Of a stretch of 64,000 bases of DNA, positions 49,234-57,397 are shown one piece after another; position 1 is the stretch's first letter, and each line of letters starts with the position of its first letter. The notes beneath the pieces were generated by a model. The model saw only the letters and a list, made by a program, of their open reading frames with translations. It was not told the origin of the DNA and made no database searches. The translations under genes and the position numbers were made by a program. Location of the stretch: contig CANMIP010000001.1 of NCBI GenBank assembly GCA_947497945.1, positions 62,001 to 126,000 on the forward strand, written 5' to 3'. The DNA is from an uncultured Tropicimonas sp. (GTDB lineage: Bacteria > Pseudomonadota > Alphaproteobacteria > Rhodobacterales > Rhodobacteraceae).

Positions 49234-50495
49234 TGGGGGGACCCCTCGGTTGGCAGCGCCAGGACGAAGGCCATGGCGAGCAGTTTCAGGAAGCAGGGAA
49301 GGACGGCATAGGCGATGGTGAGGGCCGCCAGGGCCGCGGGCGCGTTGACCGCTCCGGGGACGAAGCCGCTGGCCTGGAGCGCCGGAAGGACGAGGAAGGC
49401 GGCCAGCGCGAGGCCGAGCTTGCCGGCAAAGGACCAGATGCCGAAGGCGGCGGAGGCATTGAGCCCGGCGCGGGTCAGCGCGATGGAGAACATTGCCGGC
49501 AGGACCACCATGTCGGCGCCGAGCGCCGCGCCGGAGACGATGCAGATCAGCGCGAAGGCCGTGCCCTGGCCGGTGTCGAGGAAGCCGGCGCCGACGAAGC
49601 CGAGGATGGCCAGCGGCATGGCGATCAGCAACACCGCGCGCGGGCCGATCCGGTTGGAGAGCATCGCCCAGCCGGGGACGCTGAGGCCGGCGCAGAGGAA
49701 GAACAGGATCAGCAAGGGCCCCGCCTTGCCGGCCAGTTGCAGCTTGTCCTCGACGAAGAACAGGAAGAGCGTCGAGGTGATGGCCACCGGAAGGCTGTTG
49801 ACCAGCGCCAGCACCAGCAGCCGCAGGGCGCCGGCCTGCCGGAGCCCGTCAAGCGTGAGTCTCTGGCCGGGCAGCACCGGGCGCCGCCAGATCGGCAGCG
49901 TCAGGGCGCCGGCAAGGCAGGCCAGCCCGCCCAGCAGCAGCCCGAAGGCGCGGTAGCCGTCACCGTCACCACTGCCGCCGGCGAGCAGCGCAGGCGCCAT
50001 CGCGGCCAGCACCACCCCGGCCAGCAAGCCCGCCTCGCGCCAGGCGGCCAGCGTCAGCAGCGCCTGCGGCGCGCGGCTGCCGGCCAGCGTGGCGCTGCGT
50101 CCGTAGAGCAGGATCATGCCGAGGCTGTAGGCGGAAAAGAGCAGCACGAGCACCAGCAGCAACCGCCAGAGCACCGCGTCGCCGGCGTCGAGGCCGAACA
50201 GCAGCGGGAAGCCCAGCGCCAGCCCGGCGGCGGCCAGCATCGCGAAGAGCGGCTGCGCGGCCGGCCAGCGGTCGATGGCCCAGCCGATCGCCGGATCCTG
50301 CACGAGGTCGACCAGGCGGATCACCAGCAGCAATGTGCCGATCGTGGCCAGCCCGATATCGAGATGCACCGAGGCGAAGCGCGGCAGGTGGATATAGAGC
50401 GGAATCCCGGCAGCCGCGAGCATGAGCGCGTAGAGGCTCACCCCCGGATAGAGGCGCGGGGCGCGCGCCGGCTCTGCCTGGGTCACCTGTGTCAT
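49230..50495 (-). CDS. MFS carrier, GPH (glycoside-pentoside-hexuronide) type
   Basis: A 421-residue carrier with about twelve hydrophobic segments. The family-typical motif is VRLVDLVQDPAIGWAIDRW near residues 59-77, with ILLYGRSATLAGSRAPQ in the first cytoplasmic loops. It overlaps the genes on both sides by ATGA, so it is a tightly coupled part of the operon. In Rhodobacter sphaeroides a GPH-type symporter is likewise found in the RpoE-controlled RSP_1087-1091 group. Its cargo is probably not a sugar, but this is unproven. Confidence 0.88.
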   Translation of the reverse strand: MTQVTQAEPARAPRLYPGVSLYALMLAAAGIPLYIHLPRFASVHLDIGLATIGTLLLVIRLVDLVQDPAIGWAIDRWPAAQPLFAMLAAAGLALGFPLLFGLDAGDAVLWRLLLVLVLLFSAYSLGMILLYGRSATLAGSRAPQALLTLAAWREAGLLAGVVLAAMAPALLAGGSGDGDGYRAFGLLLGGLACLAGALTLPIWRRPVLPGQRLTLDGLRQAGALRLLVLALVNSLPVAITSTLFLFFVEDKLQLAGKAGPLLILFFLCAGLSVPGWAMLSNRIGPRAVLLIAMPLAILGFVGAGFLDTGQGTAFALICIVSGAALGADMVVLPAMFSIALTRAGLNASAAFGIWSFAGKLGLALAAFLVLPALQASGFVPGAVNAPAALAALTIAYAVLPCFLKLLAMAFVLALPTEGSPQ

Positions 50496-50992
50496 TGCCC
50501 GCGCAGCTTTCTCGTGAAGCGGGCGGAGCGGCTGTTCTCGCCGAGGAAGATCGCCATGAAGCTCCGGGAGATCCCCGGCTGCGAGAGGGTGCAGGTCTGG
50601 CTGCCATTGAGGCGGAATGTGATCCGGTTCGCCCCTTCGGTGACGGCGAGGAAACGGTCTCCCTTCTGCACGTCCTTGAAGCAGGAATTCAGCTGTTCGC
50701 GCCCGGGACGCACGCCGCCGGTGCGATCGATCTCGCGCAGCGTGCTCTCGACGAGGTCATATTGGGTGAAGTTGCGCAGGTAACGCAGTTCGAGCGCGAA
50801 ATCCTCCTCCCAGTTCAGCGCGGCGCCGCCCTTGGTGAGGAGGCGGGCGCTGTAGATCGGCAGTCCGAGATGGCGATAGACGGCCGTGCCGCGCTCGCTC
50901 GCGCCGGGAAAGGCGGCCTGCGCCGGGGAGGGTTGCGCAAGCACGGAGGCGGCCAGCAGGACGAGCGGGAGCAGGAGCCTATGCATGTGCAT
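50492..50992 (-). CDS. Chalcone-isomerase-fold periplasmic protein
   Basis: A 166-residue exported protein with signal peptide MHMHRLLLPLVLLAASVLA cleaved near residue 27. The mature domain (FPGASERGTAVYRHLGLPIYSARLLTKGG, ELRYLRNFTQYDLVEST) is the chalcone-isomerase-like fold used in bacteria for lipid or fatty-acid binding rather than flavonoids. The start could be two codons later. It overlaps the stop of the Cfa-like gene and the start of the MFS gene. Confidence 0.85.
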   Translation of the reverse strand: MHMHRLLLPLVLLAASVLAQPSPAQAAFPGASERGTAVYRHLGLPIYSARLLTKGGAALNWEEDFALELRYLRNFTQYDLVESTLREIDRTGGVRPGREQLNSCFKDVQKGDRFLAVTEGANRITFRLNGSQTCTLSQPGISRSFMAIFLGENSRSARFTRKLRGQ

Positions 50993-52142
50993 GGCTGAGC
51001 TCGACCTGGACCACGTTGGTATGTCCGACCGCGAAGGAGGCCGCACAGATCTCGAGATAATACTGCCAGTTGCGGAAGAAGGCCTCGCCATGACCAAGCG
51101 CATCGATCCGGCGCTTCTGATGCACCAGCCTTTCGGCCCAGATCCGGCAGGTCCGGGCATAGTCCTGCCCGAAGGCGAAGCTGTTGCGGACCGAAAGACC
51201 CGCGCTGCGGGCCTGTTCGTCGATGATCCGGTCCGAGAGCAGCATGCCGCCGGGGAAGACATATTGCCGGATGAAGTCGGAGGAGTTGCGATAGGTCTCG
51301 AAGAAGCTGTCGGGCACGGTGATCGCCTGGACAAGCGCCCGCCCGCCTTCGGCGAGGCTGCGCTGGATCGTGCCGAAATAGCTCGGCCAGTAGCGTTCAC
51401 CCACCGCCTCGATCATCTCGATGGAGACGATGTTGTCATATCGCCCGGTGATGTCCCGGTAGTCGCAGAGCCGGATATCGGCGCGGCCGTCGAGACGGGC
51501 TTCGGCGAAGCTGAGCTGATTGCGCGAGATGGTGACGGCGGAGACATCGCGTCCGGCCTCGGCCGCCTGCTCGGCAAAACCGCCCCAGCCGCAGCCGATC
51601 TCCAGCACCTGTTCGCCTTCGGAAAGCCGCGAGAGCGCGCGTTCGTTCTTGCGCAGCTGGCCGTCAGCGAGGCTGCTGGAGCCGGTGTCGAACAGCGCCG
51701 AGGAATAGGTCATGCCCTCGTCGAGCCAGAGCTGGTAGAACTCGTTGCCCACGTCGTAATGCGCCCGGATGTTGCGGCGCGCGCCGCGGCGGGAATTGGC
51801 GCGGAGCACGGTGTCGACCAGCCGGAACTTGAACCGGCTGAAGGCGCCGGAGCGGTCATAGTCCCCAAGCTCGTCGCGGTTGAGCATGGCCATCTTCACC
51901 AGCTCTTCGACGGACGGGCTGTCCCACAGCCCTTGCACATAGGCCTCGCCGAGCCCGACCTGGCCATGCGCGGCAAAGGCGGTCACGGCCGACCAGTCGC
52001 GGATGACCATTTCGGCCTCCGGGCCGCGGTCGCCGAAGCGATGGGTCTCGCCATCGGGCGTGCGCAGGGTCAGCTGTCCCTCGCGCAGGCGCTCACAGCT
52101 CGACAGGAAGTCTTTCTTCAGCGTTTTCGTATGCAGGGGCAT
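50979..52142 (-). CDS. Cyclopropane-fatty-acyl-phospholipid synthase family methyltransferase
   Basis: A 387-residue SAM-dependent enzyme acting on unsaturated phospholipid acyl chains. The SAM motif is VLEIGCGWGGFAEQAAE near residues 175-191, with AHYDVGNEFYQLWLDEGMTYSSA ahead of it and YFPGG-like QYVFPGGMLLSD later. In Rhodobacter, related RpoE-controlled enzymes participate in cyclopropane or furan fatty acid formation. The gene overlaps the FAD oxidoreductase gene by 50 nt. The start MPLHTKTLKKDF is chosen because upstream residues are not family-like. Confidence 0.93.
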   Translation of the reverse strand: MPLHTKTLKKDFLSSCERLREGQLTLRTPDGETHRFGDRGPEAEMVIRDWSAVTAFAAHGQVGLGEAYVQGLWDSPSVEELVKMAMLNRDELGDYDRSGAFSRFKFRLVDTVLRANSRRGARRNIRAHYDVGNEFYQLWLDEGMTYSSALFDTGSSSLADGQLRKNERALSRLSEGEQVLEIGCGWGGFAEQAAEAGRDVSAVTISRNQLSFAEARLDGRADIRLCDYRDITGRYDNIVSIEMIEAVGERYWPSYFGTIQRSLAEGGRALVQAITVPDSFFETYRNSSDFIRQYVFPGGMLLSDRIIDEQARSAGLSVRNSFAFGQDYARTCRIWAERLVHQKRRIDALGHGEAFFRNWQYYLEICAASFAVGHTNVVQVELSHAHA

Positions 52143-53421
52143 GGCGCGTGTTCTCCATCTGTGTCGGGGCAAGCCGGCGCGTGACGCGCAGGGCGCTGGC
52201 AATGCCGTCTTCGTGGAAGCCGTGGCGGTTATAGGCGCCGGCAAACCAGGTGTGGTTTTCGCCCTGGATCGCCTGAATCCCGCGTTGCGCCCGCAACGCC
52301 GGGCCGTCGAAGACCGGGTGGGCGAAATCCTTGCGATCATAGATCAGGTCATCCCGGATCTCCGAGGTCGGGTTCAGGGTCACGAAGAGCGGGTCGCTCT
52401 CGGGGATGTTCTGGAGCCGGTTCATCCAGTAGGTCACGCCGATGGCGCCGTCCTGCGACCGGTAGGCCCAGCTCGACCAGCAGGCCTTGCGCCTGGGCAT
52501 CTGGCCGGGGTCGCGATGCAGCACGGCGCTGTTGGTCTGGTAGCGGATTGCGCCGAGATGGCTGCGCTCGGCCGCTGTCGCCTCGGCGCCGAGGATCGCA
52601 AGCGCCTGGTTGGAGTGACAGGCCAGGATCACCTCGTCGAAACGCTCTTCCGGGGCCCCGGCAATCCCGAGATTGACGCCGGACGCGTCGCGCCGGAGGG
52701 TCTTTGCCGGGGCGTTGAGGCGGATCTTGACGCCGCGCGCCAGCAGGGAGCCCTGCAGGCGGCGGACATATTCGATGCTGCCGCCTTTCACGGTCCACCA
52801 CTGGTGTTTGCCCGAGCCGGCCAGCAGCGCGTGGTTGCGGAAGAAGCGCACCAGCGAGCGCGCGGGGAAGCTGTCCACTTCACCGACCGGGGTCGACCAG
52901 ATCGCGCCGCACATCGGCATCAGGTAATAGTCCCGGAACCAGCGCCCGAGCTTGAGTTCCTCGACCAGCTCGCCGATCGACTTGCTGTCGCATTGCGCCG
53001 CCGCCTCGGCCTTTTTGCCAAAGCGCAGGATGTCGGCGACCATGCCGTGGAATTGCGGCCGCAGCAGGTTGCGCCGCTGGGCCAGCAACCCGCTGAGGCT
53101 GCCAAGACCGTACTCGATCCGACCGTCATCGATACTGGCGCCGAAGCTCATGTCGCTCCGGGTCACCGGCACGTCGAGATCGGCGAACAGGCGGGTCAGG
53201 TTGGGATAGGTCGCGTAGTTGAAGACGATGAAGCCCGTATCGACCGGCTGGTCGCCGCGCAGCCCCGCCATCACCGTGCGGGCATGGCCACCGAGCCTGT
53301 CCCCCGCTTCGAAAACCGTAACGTCATGGGTCGGCGCAAGAGCGTGGGCCGCCGAAAGGCCCGAGATACCGGCACCGACAACGGCGATCTTCTTGCGAAA
53401 TGTTGGTTGGTCGTCGAACAT
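52093..53421 (-). CDS. FAD-dependent amine-oxidase-like oxidoreductase
   Basis: A 442-residue flavoprotein with N-terminal dinucleotide motif VVGAGISGLSAAHAL (near residues 13-27) and FEAGDRLGGHARTV, then the second signature FAGAYNRHGFHEDGIASALR at the C-terminus. It belongs to the group that accompanies DUF1365 and Cfa-like genes, probably modifying acyl chains (for example desaturation). GAGGA lies six bases before the ATG. It is first in the operon, behind a predicted RpoE promoter. Confidence 0.9.
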   Translation of the reverse strand: MFDDQPTFRKKIAVVGAGISGLSAAHALAPTHDVTVFEAGDRLGGHARTVMAGLRGDQPVDTGFIVFNYATYPNLTRLFADLDVPVTRSDMSFGASIDDGRIEYGLGSLSGLLAQRRNLLRPQFHGMVADILRFGKKAEAAAQCDSKSIGELVEELKLGRWFRDYYLMPMCGAIWSTPVGEVDSFPARSLVRFFRNHALLAGSGKHQWWTVKGGSIEYVRRLQGSLLARGVKIRLNAPAKTLRRDASGVNLGIAGAPEERFDEVILACHSNQALAILGAEATAAERSHLGAIRYQTNSAVLHRDPGQMPRRKACWSSWAYRSQDGAIGVTYWMNRLQNIPESDPLFVTLNPTSEIRDDLIYDRKDFAHPVFDGPALRAQRGIQAIQGENHTWFAGAYNRHGFHEDGIASALRVTRRLAPTQMENTRHAPAYENAEERLPVEL

Positions 53422-53446
53422 GGGATCCTCGGCTGTTGATCTGAAA

Positions 53447-53476
53447 AGGTTACGACCTGTTGCCGGGGTCGGATCA
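53447..53476 (-). promoter_or_regulatory. Predicted RpoE (ECF11) promoter
   Basis: On the minus strand TGATCC (53476-53471) is followed after exactly 18 nt by TAACCT (53452-53447). The R. sphaeroides RpoE promoter is described as TGATCC-N18-TAAGTA, so the -35 and the spacing match fully and the -10 in its first three bases. Transcription would start near 53440, leaving a leader of about 19 nt with a GAGGA site. The operon contents fit the known RpoE regulon. A weaker AGATCC-N18-TAGACA at 53555-53584 faces the DUF1365 gene. Confidence 0.65.
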
Positions 53477-53588
53477 GAAAAAAACGCTGAGCGGGAATTG
53501 ACCTAAAGGCACCCTTTCATCGGCGAGGGAATTTACGGCCTTAGGCGAGAAGACAGATCCGGAAAGCGGGTTCGGACGTAGACAGAGC

Positions 53589-54362
53589 ATGATCGATCAT
53601 ATTGCCGGCCAGACCTTTCACGCCCGACGGGGGCAATTGGACCACGCGTTTCGCCACGGCGTGGATTTCGTGCTTGCGGATCTTCCGCTTGAGGATCCGC
53701 CCCGGCTGCTGTCGGCCAATCGCTTCAACCTGTGGCGCCTGTCCGATCGTCATCATGGCGGGGCGCGCGGGGACGGGCGCGGCGTGGCCTGGTTCCGGGA
53801 GCTGCTCATTGCCCGCGGCTTCGCGCTAGACGGCGCGCGGCTCATGCTGCTGACGCAACCGAGCTTCCTGTGGTTCGAGTTCAACCCGGTGAGTTTCTGG
53901 ATCGCGTTGCGCGATGGCGCCCCCTGCGCCTTTGTCGCCGAGGTGAACAGCACCTTCGGACAGCGGCATTGCTATTTCTGCGCCCATGACGATTTCCGCC
54001 CGATCCAGCCAACGGATCGGCTGACGGCGCAGAAGCGGATGCATGTGTCCCCCTTCCAGACGGTCGCGGGGAGCTACGGGTTCAATTTCGGCCTGACGGA
54101 AGAGGCGGTGGACATCCGGATCACTTATGAGCACGGCCAGGAAGGCGTGATCGCAACGCTGAGCGGCCCCCGGCAACCAGCCACGAGCGCGTCGCTGGCG
54201 CGGGCTGCGCTCGCCCGACCGTTTGGCGCCGCCCGCGTGCTGGCGCTGATCCACTGGCAGGCGCTGCGCCTTTATTTCAAGCGCGCGCCGTTCCTGAAGC
54301 GGCAGCCGCCGCCGGCGACGCTGGTCTCCGGCGGGCCGGACAGCCCGGAGGCAGGACAATGA
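53589..54362 (+). CDS. DUF1365 family protein
   Basis: A 257-residue DUF1365 protein, a cytoplasmic family that travels with amine-oxidase-like and Cfa-like genes. Family blocks are ANRFNLWRLSDRHHGG near residues 43-58, LTQPSFLWFEFNPVSFWI near 87-104, EVNSTFGQRHCYF, and MHVSPFQTVAGSYGF. Members are thought to work on lipids, with no proven reaction. It is divergent from the RpoE-type operon and overlaps the SDR gene by ATGA. Confidence 0.9.
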   Translation: MIDHIAGQTFHARRGQLDHAFRHGVDFVLADLPLEDPPRLLSANRFNLWRLSDRHHGGARGDGRGVAWFRELLIARGFALDGARLMLLTQPSFLWFEFNPVSFWIALRDGAPCAFVAEVNSTFGQRHCYFCAHDDFRPIQPTDRLTAQKRMHVSPFQTVAGSYGFNFGLTEEAVDIRITYEHGQEGVIATLSGPRQPATSASLARAALARPFGAARVLALIHWQALRLYFKRAPFLKRQPPPATLVSGGPDSPEAGQ

Positions 54363-55081
54363 AGCCTGATGGCAAGACCTACTGGCTGATCGGCGCCAGC
54401 GAGGGGCTGGGACGCGCCCTTGCGACCCGCCTGGCCTCCGAGGGGGCAAGCCTGGTTGTGTCGGCCCGCTCGGCCGATCGGATTGGCCAGCTCGCCGCGG
54501 AGCTTCCGGGCGCGCGCGCGGTGACGGTGGATGTGACCGACCCGCACTCGGTGAAGGAGGCGGCCCGCGCTGTCGGCGCCGTTGACGGGGTGATCTACAA
54601 TGCCGGCGCCTATGAGCCGATGCGGGCCACCGATTGGGACAGCGAGACCGCCATTGCCATGTGCGAGGTGAATTATGTCGGCGCGCTGCGGGTTCTCGGC
54701 GAGGTCATGCCCGGGTTTCTCGAAGGCAAGGCGGGCGACATCACGCTTGTCGGCTCGCTCGCCGGCTATCGCGGCCTGCCCGCGGCGGTGGGCTATGGCG
54801 CCAGCAAGGCCGCCCTTGTCAGCCTCGCGGAAACCATGCGCTACGATCTCAAGGGCAGCGGGGTCACGGTTCGGCTGGTCAATCCCGGCTTCATCCGCAC
54901 GCGGCTGACAGAGAAGAACAGCTTCCGGATGCCGATGCTGATGTCTCCGGACCAGGCCGCGGGCCATGTCGCCCGGGCGATGCGCTCCCGGCGCTTTCGA
55001 ACGGATTTTCCGGCGCCGTTTTCCTGGGCGATTCGCGGCCTGCAATACCTGCCGGACTTTCTGGCCTTCCGCCTGGGCTGA
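54359..55081 (+). CDS. SDR family oxidoreductase, paired with DUF1365
   Basis: A 240-residue short-chain dehydrogenase. The cofactor motif is GASEGLGRALATRL (residues 13-26), with the catalytic Ser and Tyr-X3-Lys in VGSLAGYRGLPAAVGYGASKAA. The start overlaps the DUF1365 stop, so they are coupled. In related clusters it is a partner in acyl-chain modification; the substrate is unknown. Confidence 0.92.
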   Translation: MKPDGKTYWLIGASEGLGRALATRLASEGASLVVSARSADRIGQLAAELPGARAVTVDVTDPHSVKEAARAVGAVDGVIYNAGAYEPMRATDWDSETAIAMCEVNYVGALRVLGEVMPGFLEGKAGDITLVGSLAGYRGLPAAVGYGASKAALVSLAETMRYDLKGSGVTVRLVNPGFIRTRLTEKNSFRMPMLMSPDQAAGHVARAMRSRRFRTDFPAPFSWAIRGLQYLPDFLAFRLG

Positions 55082-55259
55082 CCTGTCCGTCCGGGACGGC
55101 CAGGCCCGCGTCGCCCGCCGGTTTACCACAAATCCGGAATCGAGGGCCCGGCGCCGGGATTCCGCCTGCGGAAGCGCAAAATCTTAACGACATTCGGATT
55201 GGCCTTCGTCCGAACAGAAACCCGAACAGGTTTCTTCGACCAGATACGGAGCTTCGCCG

Positions 55260-55964
55260 ATGATCGTCCGCGCATCCCCTCGCAGGTTGTTTCTGGGCTG
55301 GCTGGTGGCTTGCTGCGCCGGCGGGCTGTTCTTCCAGGCGGCCCTGGCCAACCACGAGCCCGCCATCGAGATCCAGGTCGCCTCGACCTTCCCGACCGCA
55401 ATGCCCATCCTCGGGAGCGCCTCGCTCAAGCTGTCGCAAAAGATCGAACTGATGTCTGCCGGCAGGCTGCTGCTGGTGCCATTCGAGCCAAACACGCTTG
55501 TCCCGGCGCCCGAAACGGTCAACGCGGTGTCCGATGGCCGGGTGAGCGGCGCCTGGGCGGGCGCCGGCTGGTTCGCCAGGCATGACAGTGCCTTCAACAT
55601 GTTCTCGAGCGTTCCGTTCGGCCCCGACATCGGCGAGTACCTTGCCTGGATGTATCACGGCGGCGGGCTGGAGATGGCACGGGAGATGTTTGCGGAGTAC
55701 AACGTCTACAACACTCCCTGCGGCATGTTTCCGCCCGAAGCATCCGGCTGGTTCTCGAAGGAAATAACGGAGATCGAGGACCTGCGCGGATTGCGGATGC
55801 GGTTTTTCGGGCTCGGGGCGCAGGTCATCCAGCGCTTCGGCGTGGAGACACAGCAGCTTGCACCCGGCGACATTCTCGCCGAGCTGCAGGCCGGACGGCT
55901 GGACGCCGCCGAATTCTCGCTGCCGGCAATGGATGTGAATCCCGGAGACAAACTGGACCACTGA
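55260..55964 (+). pseudogene. Truncated TRAP-transporter solute-binding protein (DctP type)
   Basis: 234 residues with a signal peptide (about residues 1-30) and the first two-thirds of a DctP-like binding protein: VASTFPTAMPILGSASLKLSQK, GAWAGAGWFARHDSAF, EIEDLRGLRMRFFGLGAQV and LAPGDILAELQAGRLDAAEF. Family members are about 350-370 residues; here the sequence stops being family-like after SLPAMDVN, at the point where IS21-like end sequence begins. No membrane subunits (DctQM) are present. The protein is presumably non-functional. Confidence 0.8.
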
Positions 55965-56256
55965 ATCGGTCGGCTGATCTGACCGTCGCGGAGCAAAACT
56001 CCGCCATTCTGACGCCCGAGGCGAACGAGCTGAGGGCGGGGAGATGTATTCTGTGGAGTTATACAGCCGGGTGCGGCGTGCGTGCCATGTCGATGGAATG
56101 AGTGAGCGCGGCGCGGCCCGTCATTTCGGGATCGACCGCAAGACCGTGTCGAAGATCCTGATGCATTCGGTGCCGCCGGGATATCGGCGGGAGCGCACGC
56201 CGGTTCGTCCGAAGCTCGACCCGTTCGTTGCGATCATCGATCAGATCCTCCGGGAT
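55945..56256 (+). mobile_element. IS21-family remnant: left end and istA fragment
   Basis: From about 55945 the sequence contains an AAACTGGACCACTG end-type repeat, followed by a frame at 56044 that reads MYSVELYSRVRRACHVDGMSE and GIDRKTVSKILMHSVPPGYRR, the N-terminus of an IS21 transposase (IstA) with its helix-turn-helix. Similarity ends after FVAIIDQILRD (about residue 71); the catalytic DDE core and istB are missing. The right end was not found. The fragment adjoins tRNA-Lys. Confidence 0.8.
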
Positions 56257-56348
56257 GGAACAAATGGGGTCTTTCAGCCCAGCGCCGCCCAGCCGAAAGC
56301 CCGCAAAACCATGCACGGTGGTAGCCATGTGGTAGCCAGAAAACCAAA

Positions 56349-56374
56349 GGGCTCAGGCGTTTCCGCCTAAGCCC
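56349..56374 (-). terminator. Terminator of tRNA-Lys
   Basis: In the minus-strand RNA, GGGCTTAGGCG pairs with CGCCTGAGCCC (11 bp with one G-U) around GAAA, then TTTGGTTTTC. It lies about 10 nt after the tRNA CCA end. The G-U pair appears only on the minus strand, which supports this direction. Confidence 0.8.
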
Positions 56375-56384
56375 TTGATTCGAA

Positions 56385-56460
56385 TGGTGAGCCGTACAGG
56401 ATTCGAACCTGTGACCCACTGATTAAAAGTCAGTTGCTCTACCAACTGAGCTAACGGCCC
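56385..56460 (-). tRNA. tRNA-Lys, anticodon TTT
   Basis: A complete cloverleaf on the minus strand: acceptor GGGCCGT with ACGGCTC, D-loop GCTCAGTTGGTAGAGC, anticodon stem with ACTGACTTTTAATCAGT (anticodon TTT), T-loop GGTTCGAATCC, and encoded CCA. Length is 76 nt. One acceptor pair is G-T. An IS21 remnant lies directly 3' of it, the position where tRNA-targeting elements insert. Confidence 0.98.
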
Positions 56461-56559
56461 ATCCGAGGACCGCTGATTAGGTGACCGACCGGGCAGGGTC
56501 AAGAAGAAATTTCACACTCCCTTCAAAACGCCTCGATGAGCGCGTATATCGCTCGCATC

Positions 56560-57396
56560 ATGCGCGATTCAGACCCCACCCTACCGCTGCGTTTCATGAA
56601 GATGCACGGCCTTGGAAACGACTTCGTTGTGGTCGATGCCCGACGCGGAAACGCGGACGGGCTTGCCGGGGTTGCCCGCGCACTCGGGGACAGGCACCGC
56701 GGCGTCGGCTTCGACCAGCTGGCCGTGATCGCGCCGGACCCGGAGGCAGATGCCCGGCTTGTGTTCTACAATGCGGATGGATCGCTCTCTGCGACCTGCG
56801 GGAACGCGACCCGATGTGTCGCCCGCTTCCTCATGCACGAACAGGACAGGGACAGAATCCGGCTGAGAACCGAACGGGGCTTGCTGGACTGCGCCGATGC
56901 CGGCAACGGGCTGACGCGGGTGAATATGGGCCAGCCGATCCTTGACTGGGCCGGGGTGCCGCTGGCCCGCGAGATGGACACGCTCACGCTGCCGATCGAT
57001 GGCGGCCCGACCGCGACCGGGATGGGAAATCCGCATTGCACCTTCTTCGTCGAGGATGCCGAGGCGGTCGACCTGTCCGATTTCGGCCCGGCGCATGAAC
57101 ATCATCCGCTCTTTCCGGAGCGCACCAACGTCCAGGTCGCGCATGTCATCGGCCCGGATCACCTGCGCATGCGGGTCTGGGAACGCGGAACCGGGATAAC
57201 CCTCGCCTCCGGCTCCTCTTCCTGCGCCACGGCCGTGGCGGCGGCGCGGCGCGTGCTGACCGGGCGCAGCGTCACGATCGAGCTCGACGGCGGAACGATC
57301 CATATCGACTGGCGCGAGGATGGCGTCCAGATGACCGGCCCGACAGCGCATGTCTTCGACGGCGAGCTGTCCGCAGAATTCCTGGAAAGTCTCTGA
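56560..57396 (+). CDS. dapF: Diaminopimelate epimerase
   Basis: DapF interconverts LL- and meso-diaminopimelate for lysine and peptidoglycan. It is 278 residues. The catalytic cysteines lie in [14 protein letters not shown] (Cys80) and [28 protein letters not shown] near residues 12-28 and [10 protein letters not shown] are typical. A start eight codons upstream (56536) is possible; neither has a strong ribosome site. The next gene (mtaB) begins 1 nt after its stop, so the two are coupled. Confidence 0.96.
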   Translation: MRDSDPTLPLRFMKMHGLGNDFVVVDARRGNADGLAGVARALGDRHRGVGFDQLAVIAPDPEADARLVFYNADGSLSATCGNATRCVARFLMHEQDRDRIRLRTERGLLDCADAGNGLTRVNMGQPILDWAGVPLAREMDTLTLPIDGGPTATGMGNPHCTFFVEDAEAVDLSDFGPAHEHHPLFPERTNVQVAHVIGPDHLRMRVWERGTGITLASGSSSCATAVAAARRVLTGRSVTIELDGGTIHIDWREDGVQMTGPTAHVFDGELSAEFLESL

Positions 57397-57397
57397 C

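Noticed and set aside
56044-56370. Intact IS21 transposase
   Set aside because: Only about 71 N-terminal residues match; the catalytic core and istB are missing.
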